The notes below the pieces were generated by a model that searched no databases, was not told where the DNA came from, and worked only from the letters and a program-made list of their open reading frames with translations. A stretch of DNA of 64,000 nucleotides from an uncultured Clostridia bacterium (GTDB lineage Bacteria; Bacillota; Clostridia; Christensenellales; CAG-917), in assembly GCA_934254835.1 (NCBI GenBank), contig CAKQMI010000002.1:20404-84403 (forward strand), given 5' to 3'. Position 1 is the first letter of the stretch, and each line of letters begins with the position of its first letter. A program made the position numbers and the translations under genes. Shown one piece after another: positions 50,034 to 58,639 of the stretch.

Positions 50034-52739
50034 CTATTTCGATTTTTTATTTTCGTTGTATACTTTTTTGAAGTCGCGAGGATCGACCTTAACGTTCGCT
50101 TCCAACTCGACCTCGGGCAACGCCTTTTCGACAAAAGACTTGCCATAGTATGCGTTCAAATACATTTGTTTGATTTCGCTCATCAGCGGATAACGCGGGT
50201 TCGCGCCGGTGCATTGATCGTCGAAAGCCTGCTCCACCATCTCGTCCAAACGATTAAGGAAATCTTGCTCGTCGGGGACGTAGTCGCGGATTGTCTTTTT
50301 GATGCCGACGCTTGCTTTCAGCCCGTCGATTGCTTTGATGAGGTTTTCAAGTTTTTCCTCGTCGGTGTTTCCGAAAATCCCAAGGTATTCGGCAACTTCG
50401 GCGTACCTTCTCAAAGTGTGCGGGTGGTCGTACTGCGGGAACGTGCCCATCTTTGTCGGCACTTCGGACGCATTAAATCTCAACACTTCGTCAATCATCA
50501 AAGCGTTTGCGACGCCGTGCGGGAGATGATGGAACGAGCCGAGTTTGTGCGCCATCGAGTGGCATACGCCGAGGAACGCGTTGGCAAAAGCCATGCCCGC
50601 CATAGTTGCCGCATTCGCCATTTTTTCGCGAGCGACGACGTCGGATTGACCGTTTTCGTAAGCGCGCGGTAAATATTCGAATATTGTTTTCAGCGATTTC
50701 AGCGCAAGACCGTCGGTATAGTCGGTTGCAAGCATCGAAGCATACGCTTCAAGAGCGTGCGTCACTGCGTCGATACCGCTCGCCGCTGTAAGTCCGCGAG
50801 GTGCGCTCATGTGGAAATCGGTGTCGATAATCGCCATTTTGGGCAAAAGTTCGTAGTCGGCAAGCGGATATTTCACGCCCGTCTTTTCGTCGGTGATGAC
50901 CGCAAACGGAGTGACCTCACTGCCCGTGCCCGCAGACGTCGGGATTGCGATGAAATATGCCTTTTCGCCCATCTTCGGGAAGGTGTAAACACGTTTTCTG
51001 ATGTCCATAAAGCGCATTGCCATATCCATAAAATCGGCTTCGGGGTGCTCGTACATTACCCACATAATCTTGCCGGCGTCCATTGCCGAGCCACCGCCGA
51101 GAGCGATGATGCAGTCGGGATTGAAGTCGCGCATTTGCTTTGCACCCTCTTTTGCACAAGCAAGCGTGGGATCGGGTGCGACGTCAAAGAACGTCGTATG
51201 GACAATGCCCATTTCGTCCAGTTTATCGCAAATAGGCTTTGTATAGCCGTTGTTGTAAAGGAAACTGTCGGTGACGATGAACGCCCTCTTCTTTCCCATA
51301 ACCGTCTTTAACTCATCAAGAGCGACGGGTAAACAGCCTTTTTTGATGTATATCTTCTCGGGTGCTCTGAACCACAACATATTTTCTCTCCTTTCCGCAA
51401 CGGTTTTGATATTGACAAGATGCTTGACGCCGACGTTTTCGCTGACGCTGTTTCCTCCCCAGGTGCCACAGCCCAAAGTGAGCGACGGCGCGAGTTTGAA
51501 GTTGTACAAATCACCAATACCACCTTGCGACGAAGGAGTGTTGACAAGCACACGGCAAGTTTTCATACGGCTTTGGAATTCGTCCAGTTTTGCACGTTCC
51601 GTGATTTCATTGAGATATATCGACGACGTGTGACCGTAGCCTCCGTCGGCGATGAGTTTTTCTGCTTTTGTAAATGCGTCCTCGATGTCTTTTGCGCGGT
51701 ACATTGCAAGCACCGGCGAAAGTTTCTCGTGCGCAAATTCTTCGGATATATCGACGCTTTCGACCTCGCCGATCAAAATCTTGGTGCCTTCGGGAACGGT
51801 GACGCCCGAAAGTTGCGCGATAGTCACCGCCTTTTGTCCGACGATTTTTGCGTTGAGTGCGCCGTTTATCAATATGGTTTTTCTGACTTTTTCGGTTTCG
51901 TCGCGGTCAAGGAAGTAGCAACCTCTTTCCAAAAACTCGCTTCTTACGGCGTCGTATACCTTGTCCAAAACGATGACCGACTGCTCGGACGCGCAAATCA
52001 TACCGTTGTCGAACGTCTTTGAGTGGATTATCGAGTTGACGGCAAGCACGACGTCCGCGGTGTCGTCGATGATTGCGGGAGTGTTGCCCGCGCCGACGCC
52101 CAATGCGGGTTTGCCGGACGAATACGCCGCCTTTACCATGCCGGGACCGCCCGTTGCAAGGATAATGTCAGCTTCTTTCATAATAAGGTTGGTCATTTCA
52201 AGCGACGGGACGTCGATCCAACCTATAATGCCCTCGGGTGCGCCTGCCGAAACAGCCGCTTCCAACACGACTTTCGCCGCCTCGATGGTGCAATGTTTTG
52301 CGCGGGGGTGCGGACTGATAATGATACCGTTTCTGGTTTTCAATGAAATCAGCGTTTTGAAAATCGCGGTTGACGTGGGATTGGTCGTGGGGATAACCGC
52401 CGCGACAAGTCCGACGGGCTCGGCAATCTTTTTGATGCCGTACGCCTTGTCCTCCTCGATGACGCCACAGGTTTTTACGTTGCGATATGCGTTGTAAATG
52501 TATTCGGACGCATAGTGGTTTTTGATGACCTTATCTTCGACGATACCCATACCGGTTTCCTCAACCGCCATTTTTGCAAGGGGTATGCGCATTTTGTTGG
52601 CGGCGGTAGCAGCAGCCAAAAAGATTTTGTCCACCTGCTCTTCCGAATAGGTTGCAAATTTTCTTTGCGCCTCGCGCACGCTTGCGATTTTTTCGATAAG
52701 CGCGTCGACGCAATCGACGACTTTCACTTTGTTTTCCAT
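50034..52739 (-). CDS. adhE: Bifunctional acetaldehyde-CoA/alcohol dehydrogenase AdhE
   Basis: Converts acetyl-CoA to acetaldehyde and then ethanol, using two NADH. The N-terminal half is a CoA-acylating aldehyde dehydrogenase (GAGNTPAIID, catalytic Cys in NGMICASEQ near residue 252). The C-terminal half is an iron-dependent alcohol dehydrogenase (GGGSAMDAGKIMW, and the metal histidines in AVTHALEAY, CHSMAHKLGSFHHLPHG). Length 901 is near the usual 860-890. The GGGAG site and a promoter at 52763-52791 precede it, with two Rex-type boxes further upstream. It is the first gene of the redox operon. Confidence 0.97.
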   Translation of the reverse strand: MENKVKVVDCVDALIEKIASVREAQRKFATYSEEQVDKIFLAAATAANKMRIPLAKMAVEETGMGIVEDKVIKNHYASEYIYNAYRNVKTCGVIEEDKAYGIKKIAEPVGLVAAVIPTTNPTSTAIFKTLISLKTRNGIIISPHPRAKHCTIEAAKVVLEAAVSAGAPEGIIGWIDVPSLEMTNLIMKEADIILATGGPGMVKAAYSSGKPALGVGAGNTPAIIDDTADVVLAVNSIIHSKTFDNGMICASEQSVIVLDKVYDAVRSEFLERGCYFLDRDETEKVRKTILINGALNAKIVGQKAVTIAQLSGVTVPEGTKILIGEVESVDISEEFAHEKLSPVLAMYRAKDIEDAFTKAEKLIADGGYGHTSSIYLNEITERAKLDEFQSRMKTCRVLVNTPSSQGGIGDLYNFKLAPSLTLGCGTWGGNSVSENVGVKHLVNIKTVAERRENMLWFRAPEKIYIKKGCLPVALDELKTVMGKKRAFIVTDSFLYNNGYTKPICDKLDEMGIVHTTFFDVAPDPTLACAKEGAKQMRDFNPDCIIALGGGSAMDAGKIMWVMYEHPEADFMDMAMRFMDIRKRVYTFPKMGEKAYFIAIPTSAGTGSEVTPFAVITDEKTGVKYPLADYELLPKMAIIDTDFHMSAPRGLTAASGIDAVTHALEAYASMLATDYTDGLALKSLKTIFEYLPRAYENGQSDVVAREKMANAATMAGMAFANAFLGVCHSMAHKLGSFHHLPHGVANALMIDEVLRFNASEVPTKMGTFPQYDHPHTLRRYAEVAEYLGIFGNTDEEKLENLIKAIDGLKASVGIKKTIRDYVPDEQDFLNRLDEMVEQAFDDQCTGANPRYPLMSEIKQMYLNAYYGKSFVEKALPEVELEANVKVDPRDFKKVYNENKKSK

Positions 52740-52762
52740 TTGAAAATCTCCCGTACGTATTT

Positions 52763-52791
52763 ATTTTAACTTTTATACGCGACTTCGGCAA
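52763..52791 (-). promoter_or_regulatory. Candidate proximal promoter of adhE
   Basis: Minus strand: TTGCCG (52786-52791), 17 bases, TAAAAT (52763-52768). A second -10-like TATATT lies inside the distal Rex-type box, so a more upstream promoter is also possible. Confidence 0.5.
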
Positions 52792-52847
52792 GCATTATTT
52801 ACCTTTTTTACTTCGTAAACTCAACTTTTCGTCGTCGCCGTCAAACT

Positions 52848-52865
52848 TTGTTAAATTTCTAACAA
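52848..52865. promoter_or_regulatory. Rex-type operator 1
   Basis: TTGTTAAATTTCTAACAA: perfect TTGTTA-N6-TAACAA, the Rex recognition pattern of Clostridia. Rex releases DNA at high NADH/NAD+ ratio. Confidence 0.82.
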
Positions 52866-52875
52866 TCTCTTGACA

Positions 52876-52893
52876 TTGTTAATAATATAACAA
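52876..52893. promoter_or_regulatory. Rex-type operator 2
   Basis: TTGTTAATAATATAACAA: a second perfect TTGTTA-N6-TAACAA, 28 bp from the first. A half-site TTGTGAAATA follows at 52904-52913. Confidence 0.85.
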
Positions 52894-52986
52894 TCTTTTG
52901 CGGTTGTGAAATAGTACTTTTATATAAAGATATATCAAAATAAATATAAGCGTTTTTTTGTATTTTTATCCGCCGAAAATAAAAAA

Positions 52987-53008
52987 CCGATTGTATAAAT
53001 ACAATCGG
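52987..53008. terminator. Terminator after the LysR gene
   Basis: Stem CCGATTGT / ACAATCGG (52987-52994 with 53001-53008); on the minus strand followed by six Ts. Confidence 0.87.
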
Positions 53009-53027
53009 CTGTTTTTGTATTTTTGCT

Positions 53028-53951
53028 TTACAGGAATTTCCGCTTTGCTTCGCACAGTTTTGTGATGAAAGTTTTGTCAAGAGCCGTCAAATGATAATCC
53101 TTTTTATATATAAGGACATCTTTATACATTTTCGTATTTTCGGAGCACGGCTTCGATGTAAGCCCGTATTTTTCAAGTTTTTCGGTGGGAACAGGCGACA
53201 CCCACATAAAAGTTTCGTCGTTTTTGGATAAGACGTCGAACTGACTTCCCCTCTCGAACACGAAAATACGGCGGGTTATCTCGCCCTGCAACGCCTCTTT
53301 TCTGACCTCTGCCAAAGGAAGCGACGGCACAAACGGATCGGCGTGCGCGATTTCGATATAGTTTTTGAGGTCGGAATACTTGATTTCGTCCAACTCGTTC
53401 AACGCGCTTTCCTTCGAGAAAATCAAGACGTAGTGGAATTCGGCGATAAGTTCGTGATTCAGTCCTTTTTGCTCCGCCATTTCCTTGAAGTACTTGTCGT
53501 ACTGCTCGGCGTAGCGCAAAATCCCGAGTTTATAATCTTTTTCAAGTATATTGTTTATCGCGCGCAAGGCGTTTGTTTCCTTATAAAAGATTTCAAAATT
53601 GTCTTCCTTTTCAAGACACTTTGAAAACTCCGCAAAGGCGTTTGAAATATAACTTGCGCGGGGCACCGAAATCGAAAAGGACTTTTTCTCGTCCCGCTCG
53701 CCCTTGAAGGCGTTTTCGACCTCGTTAATTTGGCGCAAAATGGTTTTTCCGTATTCGATAAGTCTTTCGCCGTCGGGCGTGAGCGTCATGCCCTTGGAAT
53801 TTCTGTCAAAAATCGTGATGCCCAAGTCTTTTTCCAGCTCCTTTATGGCGCGGGAAAGGTTGGGTTGCGCAATGTACAACTCCTCCGCCGCCCTTGAAAT
53901 CGAGCCGATTTTTGCCACTTCAACCGCATATTTCAAATATTGTATGTTCAC
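53028..53951 (-). CDS. LysR-family transcriptional regulator
   Basis: 307 residues; N-terminal winged helix (YLKYAVEVAKIGSISRAAEELYIAQPNLSRAIKELEKDLG, typical LysR helix-turn-helix; quoted core SRAAEELYIAQPNLSRAI) and a substrate-binding domain. Starts with GTG at 53951, preceded by GAGGTGG. It is co-directional with adhE but separated from it by a terminator; target and inducer unknown. A CysB/CbbR-like redox or nitrogen role cannot be told. Confidence 0.9.
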   Translation of the reverse strand: MNIQYLKYAVEVAKIGSISRAAEELYIAQPNLSRAIKELEKDLGITIFDRNSKGMTLTPDGERLIEYGKTILRQINEVENAFKGERDEKKSFSISVPRASYISNAFAEFSKCLEKEDNFEIFYKETNALRAINNILEKDYKLGILRYAEQYDKYFKEMAEQKGLNHELIAEFHYVLIFSKESALNELDEIKYSDLKNYIEIAHADPFVPSLPLAEVRKEALQGEITRRIFVFERGSQFDVLSKNDETFMWVSPVPTEKLEKYGLTSKPCSENTKMYKDVLIYKKDYHLTALDKTFITKLCEAKRKFL

Positions 53952-54011
53952 AATTCCACCTCACACAACCGATTATATATCCATACGATAAAAATAAACT
54001 TAAAATCCATA

Positions 54012-54039
54012 AAAAAGTACGGCGATTAAACCGTACTTT
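54012..54039 (-). terminator. Terminator of the glutamate dehydrogenase gene
   Basis: Minus strand stem AAAGTACGG / CCGTACTTT (54031-54039 with 54014-54022), followed by Ts. Confidence 0.87.
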
Positions 54040-54045
54040 TCTTTG

Positions 54046-55290
54046 TTATCCGCGCAATTTTCTTACGGTCACAAGCCTGTTCAGCGCAACGATATAAGCC
54101 GCTACGCGGAAAGAACAGTTGTATTTTTCGCGGGCTTCGTACACGTCGTTGAACGCGCTGACGATTTGACGCTTGAGTTTTGCGTTGACGTCGTCCTCTT
54201 CCCAATAAAAGTTTTGCAGGTTCTGTACCCATTCGAAGTAACTGACGATGACACCGCCACTGTTGCTCAGAATATCGGGCAGGACGTCGATGCCCCTGTT
54301 TTTCAAAATTTCGTCCGCTTCGACGGAAGTAGGTCCGTTGGCTGCCTCGATGACGATGCGAGCATTGATTCTATCGGCGTTTTCGACGGTGATTTGGTTT
54401 TCGAGTGCGGCGGGAATAAGCACGTTGCACGGAAGTTCCAAAAGTTCGGCATTAGTAATCTTTTTGTAGTCGCCTTTGTAGCCTTCCAACAGGTTTTTGC
54501 CACTGTCGAGATAGTTGTAAATATCCTCGATATCCAGTCCGTTTTCGTTGTAGATTGCGCAACTGACGTCGGAAACAGCGATTATCTTTGCGCCCTCTTT
54601 TGCAAGTAATCTTGCGCTGATACTGCCGACGTTGCCCATGCCTTGCACGACGATTTTGCAATCTTCGGGCTTGACGTTGCGTTTTTTCATCATTTCGAGA
54701 GTGACAAAGCATACACCGCGACCGGTTGCCTCGTTTCTGCCCTTCGATCCGCCGATTTCAATCGACTTTCCGGTGACGACGCCGAAAGCGCTTTCGCCCT
54801 TCAACTTGCAATATTCGTCAACCATCCAGTCCATGGTCTGCGCGTTCGTTCCTACGTCGGGAGCGGGAATATCGGTGTTCGGCGAGATGATCGGCGCGAT
54901 TTTGTCAAGATAGGTGCGCGTAAGACGCTCCAATTCCCCGTCGCTCATTTCGCGAGGACGACAGACGATACCGCCTTTTCCGCCACCGTAAGGTATCGCG
55001 GCAACGGCACATTTGAAAGTCATCCAACCTGCAAGCGCGCGCACCTCGTCGATATTGACGTTTTGATGATATCTGACGCCACCTTTTGCAGGACCGCGAA
55101 GCGTGCTGTGCTGTACGCGGAATCCTTCAAAAACTTTCAGCGAGCCGTCATCCATGCGAACGGGAAGGGATACTTTCAGTTCGCGCTCGGGGTACTTTAA
55201 GGTAAGATAATCCTCTTCCTTGACGCCCATGACGGTGGCTGCTTTGTCCATAACGGCAATGAAGTTGTCGAACGGATTGTATTTTGTCAT
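54046..55290 (-). CDS. gdhA: Glutamate dehydrogenase
   Basis: Interconverts 2-oxoglutarate plus ammonium and glutamate. Seen: PVRMDDGSLKVFEGFRVQH, GGGKGGIVCRPREMS with the catalytic Lys, PAPDVGTNAQTMDWMVDEY, and the Rossmann GMGNVGSISARLLAKEG. Length 414 from the ATG at 55290, chosen for the TTGGAGG site; the upstream in-frame extension lies in the promoter. The 414-residue size matches the small hexameric type common in Clostridia. Cofactor choice is not certain by eye. Confidence 0.95.
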   Translation of the reverse strand: MTKYNPFDNFIAVMDKAATVMGVKEEDYLTLKYPERELKVSLPVRMDDGSLKVFEGFRVQHSTLRGPAKGGVRYHQNVNIDEVRALAGWMTFKCAVAAIPYGGGKGGIVCRPREMSDGELERLTRTYLDKIAPIISPNTDIPAPDVGTNAQTMDWMVDEYCKLKGESAFGVVTGKSIEIGGSKGRNEATGRGVCFVTLEMMKKRNVKPEDCKIVVQGMGNVGSISARLLAKEGAKIIAVSDVSCAIYNENGLDIEDIYNYLDSGKNLLEGYKGDYKKITNAELLELPCNVLIPAALENQITVENADRINARIVIEAANGPTSVEADEILKNRGIDVLPDILSNSGGVIVSYFEWVQNLQNFYWEEDDVNAKLKRQIVSAFNDVYEAREKYNCSFRVAAYIVALNRLVTVRKLRG

Positions 55291-55329
55291 ATATGTTTGC
55301 CTCCAAACAAAAAAATTTTTTTCGAAATT

Positions 55330-55358
55330 ATTATAATCGACGACGGTCATAATTGCAA
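55330..55358 (-). promoter_or_regulatory. Promoter of gdhA
   Basis: Minus strand: TTGCAA (55353-55358), 17 bases, TATAAT (55330-55335). Confidence 0.82.
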
Positions 55359-55440
55359 CTATTTTTTTTGTAATAAATTATACTGCCGTCCAAAATTGTA
55401 CCTGTGTCTAATTTATTGTTTTACAGTTGTCGCAATTTCG

Positions 55441-56088
55441 TCAGTTTTCAAAGTACTTCAACATCATAAGCGCATCGTCGAATACGGGCGCGTCGGTTTT
55501 TTCGAGCGCGGACTTTGCGTTGTGTCCGCGAGCAATGGTCACCGCGTCGATTCCCATCACTTTCGCAACCTCGACGTCGTGCGCCGTGTCGCCTATCATA
55601 ACCGCCCTTTTTTTGTCGATTTCCTTGTGATTTTCCAGCCATTTTTTGGCGATTTCCGCCTTGCCGACGGCATATATATCGTCGTTGGCGATGACGTCGT
55701 CAAAGTACTGCATAGCGTCGATTTCCGTCACCCATTTTATGAGGTCTTTTTTTTCGGACGCGGTCAGCATAATTTGTTTTATTCCCTGCTCCTTAAAAGT
55801 ACAGAGTACTTTTAACACGTCGGGAAAAATCTTTGCCTTTCTGCAATTGACGTCGTATCGCGCAATGTACTTGTGCGCCAGAACGTCGAACGGCACTTTG
55901 TCAAAATCGAAGCCCGCTTCCCTGTAATAATCGATGATTGGAAAGCGGAATACTTTGTGATAATCGGCGCGCGTCGAAAATGTCGACACGTCGCACTCTT
56001 TAAGGAGCGAATTTACCGTTTCGATGCAGATATCGACGTCGTCGATTATCGTGCCGTTCCAATCCCAGAAAATTACGTCGTATTTCAT
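55441..56088 (-). CDS. HAD-superfamily hydrolase, phosphoglycolate phosphatase-like
   Basis: 215 residues. HAD motif I FWDWNGTIIDD, motif II MLTASEK near residue 110, motif III Lys region AEIAKKWLENHK, motif IV MIGDTAHDVEVAKVMG. The cap is the helical type 1 form used for small phosphorylated metabolites. The exact substrate is unknown. No clear ribosome site precedes the ATG. It lies between gdhA and an aldo/keto reductase, without visible coupling. Confidence 0.88.
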   Translation of the reverse strand: MKYDVIFWDWNGTIIDDVDICIETVNSLLKECDVSTFSTRADYHKVFRFPIIDYYREAGFDFDKVPFDVLAHKYIARYDVNCRKAKIFPDVLKVLCTFKEQGIKQIMLTASEKKDLIKWVTEIDAMQYFDDVIANDDIYAVGKAEIAKKWLENHKEIDKKRAVMIGDTAHDVEVAKVMGIDAVTIARGHNAKSALEKTDAPVFDDALMMLKYFEN

Positions 56089-56133
56089 AAATTATGCCCG
56101 TATTATTAGGTTATTTATATACAATAAATTTTG

Positions 56134-56973
56134 TTAAAAGTTACAGCTGTCGGGGTGACTGCCAAGACGCCCGATTTCCGAAATGCCGTCCAGCAATTTC
56201 ACGTCGCTTTCCGACAACGAAAAATCGAAAACGTCAAAGTTTTCCTCGATTCTTTCAGGTGTGACCGACTTCGGCAAAGGTATTACGCCCTTTTCCATAC
56301 ACCAGCGAATAAGCACCTCGGACGGAGTCTTTTGATGGCGGTTTGCCACCTCTTTTACGGCGGGAATTTCAAAGGCTTTGCCCTTTGCGATGGGTGCCCA
56401 CGCCTCGACGACTATACCGCGCTTTTGGCAGTATTCAACAACACTTTCTTCGGGATATCCGACGTGCATTTCGATTTGGTCAACCATCGGGCAAATATTG
56501 CAATTATTCAGCAAAAAGTCAAGGTGCCTTTCCTGAAAATTGCTGACGCCGATACTTCTTATCGCCTTTTCGTCATAGAGCCTTTCAAAGGCTTTCCACG
56601 TTTCTTTTATGGTTTTTTCCCAATCGTCGCGGTGCGCGAGCGGTATGGGCCAGTGGATAAGATACAAGTCGATATAGTCCCCGCCAAGGTATCCGAGCGA
56701 CCTTTCAAACGCGCGCAACGTGTTGTCGTATCCTTGGTCGTCGTTCCAAAGTTTTGTGGTGACGAAAATGTCATTTCGACAGACATCACTGTCAGTTATG
56801 CCGTCTTTGACGCTTTTTTCGTTGCCGTAAAACGATGCCGTATCGATAAGCCGATAGCCGATTTCCAGTGCTTTTTTGACTCCCTCGACGCAGGTATTTC
56901 CCGCGGGAGTTTTGTACGTTCCGTAGCCTATTGACGGAATTTTTACGCCGTTTAACAAAGTTTTGTATTCCAT
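56134..56973 (-). CDS. Aldo/keto reductase
   Basis: NADPH-dependent carbonyl reductase, TIM barrel, 279 residues. The catalytic tetrad is present: Asp and Tyr in LIDTASFYGNEKSV, Lys in FVTTKLWNDD, His in LYLIHWPIP. The C-terminal GVIPLPKSVTPERIEENFDVFDF binds the cofactor phosphate. The family's substrate range is broad (2,5-diketogluconate reductase-like by length and motifs). GAGGTG precedes the ATG. Confidence 0.93.
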   Translation of the reverse strand: MEYKTLLNGVKIPSIGYGTYKTPAGNTCVEGVKKALEIGYRLIDTASFYGNEKSVKDGITDSDVCRNDIFVTTKLWNDDQGYDNTLRAFERSLGYLGGDYIDLYLIHWPIPLAHRDDWEKTIKETWKAFERLYDEKAIRSIGVSNFQERHLDFLLNNCNICPMVDQIEMHVGYPEESVVEYCQKRGIVVEAWAPIAKGKAFEIPAVKEVANRHQKTPSEVLIRWCMEKGVIPLPKSVTPERIEENFDVFDFSLSESDVKLLDGISEIGRLGSHPDSCNF

Positions 56974-56991
56974 TTTTCACCTCGTAAACCT

Positions 56992-57020
56992 ATTTTACAA
57001 TATGTTTACGCATTTTACAA
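56992..57020 (-). promoter_or_regulatory. Promoter of the aldo/keto reductase gene
   Basis: Minus strand: TTGTAA (57015-57020), 17 bases, TAAAAT (56992-56997). TTGTAAAAT is itself repeated at both boxes. Confidence 0.6.
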
Positions 57021-57055
57021 TGATTTTTTCGGCAAAATTTACGTCTTACGCACTC

Positions 57056-58276
57056 CTAAACCCTGTCCGCATAATTTTCGATAATATAATCCATATCTTT
57101 GTCGCCACGTCCCGAAAGATTGACCAGGATACTTCCCGTACCCATTTCTTTTGCAAGTTTCATGGCATAAGCGACCGCATGCGAACTTTCGATGGCGGGA
57201 ATTATTCCTTCGAGCCTCGACAGTTTGAAAAACGCGTCCACCGCCTCGTCGTCGCTTGCCGTTGCGTATTCGACGCGTCCGACGTCCTTCAAAAACGCGT
57301 GTTCGGGACCTGCCGACGGATAATCGAGACCGCTTGCAATCGAATATACGGGTGCGGGCTCGCCGTTTTCGTCTTTCAGCATAATGCTGTTGAAGCCGTG
57401 CATAACGCCCTCTTCGCCGTAAGTCAGACTTGCCGCGTTGTCGCCGATTTTTTCACCGCGCCCCATAGGCTCGACGCCGACAAGACGCACGGGATCGTTC
57501 AAAAATGCGTCAAACATTCCGATGCTGTTGCTACCGCCCCCGACGCATGCGCAAACGACGTCGGGAAGTTCCCCCGTCATTTCGACAAACTGGTCGCGAG
57601 CCTCTTTTCCAACGACAAGCTGAAAATCTCTGACCATCATCGGGAACGGGTGCGGACCGACCGCACTGCCTATGCAATAAATCGCGTCGTTGTATTCATG
57701 AAGATACGCTTCAAACGCCGCGTCGACGGCTTCTTTCAGCGTTTTCAACCCCTTTGTGACCGTTATCACGTTTGCGCCCAAAATTTTCATGCGGGCAACG
57801 TTCGGAGCCTGCTTTTTCACGTCAACTTCGCCCATATAAATGTCGCATTTCAGTCCGAAATACGCGGCAGCCGTCGCAAGAGCGACGCCGTGTTGCCCGG
57901 CTCCTGTTTCGGCGATGAGTTTTTTCTTGCCCATAAACGACGCCAAAAGTCCCTCGCCCATACAATGGTTGAGTTTGTGCGCGCCGGTATGGTTCAAGTC
58001 CTCGCGTTTAAGGTAAATTTGGCATTTGCCGACGCTTCTTGACAGCCTGTCGCAGTGATAAACGGGCGTCGGTCTGCCCTGAAATTCCTTGCGGATACGC
58101 CTGAGCTCCTGTATAAACTTCGACGATTTGCAAATGGTCTGATAGGCGTCGTTGATTTCGCTGAAAGCGGGCTTCAACTCGTCGGGAAGATACGCCCCGC
58201 CGTAGCGACCGAAGTAACCGTTTTTATCGGGATAATGTTTCAAAAAAGTTGCAAAATTTATATTATTATTTTCCAT
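57056..58276 (-). CDS. trpB: Tryptophan synthase beta chain
   Basis: PLP enzyme joining indole and serine to tryptophan. [16 protein letters not shown] at the start, PLP lysine in HTGAHKLNH (usually HTGAHKINN), [12 protein letters not shown], and the phosphate-binding [10 protein letters not shown]. Length 406 from the ATG at 58276, after CGGAGG. No trpA or other trp gene adjoins it, so it is an orphan: it may use indole from elsewhere or pair with a distant TrpA. Its leader contains a Trp-codon ORF and a terminator. Confidence 0.94.
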   Translation of the reverse strand: MENNNINFATFLKHYPDKNGYFGRYGGAYLPDELKPAFSEINDAYQTICKSSKFIQELRRIRKEFQGRPTPVYHCDRLSRSVGKCQIYLKREDLNHTGAHKLNHCMGEGLLASFMGKKKLIAETGAGQHGVALATAAAYFGLKCDIYMGEVDVKKQAPNVARMKILGANVITVTKGLKTLKEAVDAAFEAYLHEYNDAIYCIGSAVGPHPFPMMVRDFQLVVGKEARDQFVEMTGELPDVVCACVGGGSNSIGMFDAFLNDPVRLVGVEPMGRGEKIGDNAASLTYGEEGVMHGFNSIMLKDENGEPAPVYSIASGLDYPSAGPEHAFLKDVGRVEYATASDDEAVDAFFKLSRLEGIIPAIESSHAVAYAMKLAKEMGTGSILVNLSGRGDKDMDYIIENYADRV

Positions 58277-58312
58277 AATGACCTCCGATTTTTTTATTTT
58301 GAATAAATCTGC

Positions 58313-58341
58313 ATAAAAAAGTCCGCTTGCAAGCAAACGGA
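58313..58341 (-). terminator. Attenuator terminator in the trpB leader
   Basis: Minus strand: TCCGTTTGC / GCAAGCGGA (within 58322-58341), one G-U pair, short loop, followed by C and six Ts (58315-58320). It lies between the trpB promoter and trpB, 2 bases after the leader ORF stop. Confidence 0.78.
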
Positions 58342-58342
58342 A

Positions 58343-58417
58343 TTATACACGCCATCGGAAGTCCAAAAAATATGCGAAAAACTCGTCGGCGACCGCCGAC
58401 AATATTAACCTTTTCAT
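58343..58417 (-). CDS. Probable trp leader peptide (24 codons)
   Basis: ATG at 58417 to TAA at 58343. The product begins MKRLILSAVADEFF and ends DFRWRV, with one Trp codon (58352-58354) four codons from the end. A ribosome paused there would cover the 5' arm of the adjacent terminator. A hairpin GTCGGCG-GT-CGCCGAC lies inside the ORF (58386-58401 region). No strong ribosome site is visible (GAGAGTAG is the nearest). Too short for normal gene callers; the role is inferred from position. Confidence 0.5.
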   Translation of the reverse strand: MKRLILSAVADEFFAYFLDFRWRV

Positions 58418-58473
58418 ACTATTCTACTCTCATCTCATCTAATCTTGCGTTTCAAACGCCTAATTGATAACTA

Positions 58474-58502
58474 TACTAATATAATCTATGCGATTTGTCA
58501 AC
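58474..58502 (-). promoter_or_regulatory. Promoter of the trp leader-trpB unit
   Basis: Minus strand: TTGACA (58497-58502), 17 bases, TAGTAT (58474-58479). The leader would be about 190 bases. No T-box (AGGGTGGNACCGCG) was found in it. Confidence 0.7.
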
Positions 58503-58596
58503 GATTTTGCGCACGCTTTAATGCGATAAAGTTTCGCAAAAACCCTTTTTAATTATTAAATATTACTCTTTATATAACGTAATTATCATATTTATG

Positions 58597-58625
58597 TTTA
58601 CGCACGCGGTTTTTTGTGCTAAAAT
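58597..58625 (+). promoter_or_regulatory. Promoter of the ABC exporter operon
   Basis: TTTACG (58597-58602), 17 bases, TAAAAT (58620-58625), only 14 bases before the ATG at 58640. Confidence 0.55.
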
Positions 58626-58639
58626 ACCACTTGGAAATT

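Noticed and set aside
58277..58502. T-box riboswitch for trpB
   Set aside because: No AGGGTGGNACCGCG-like antiterminator bulge sequence in the leader; the ORF-terminator layout fits attenuation better.
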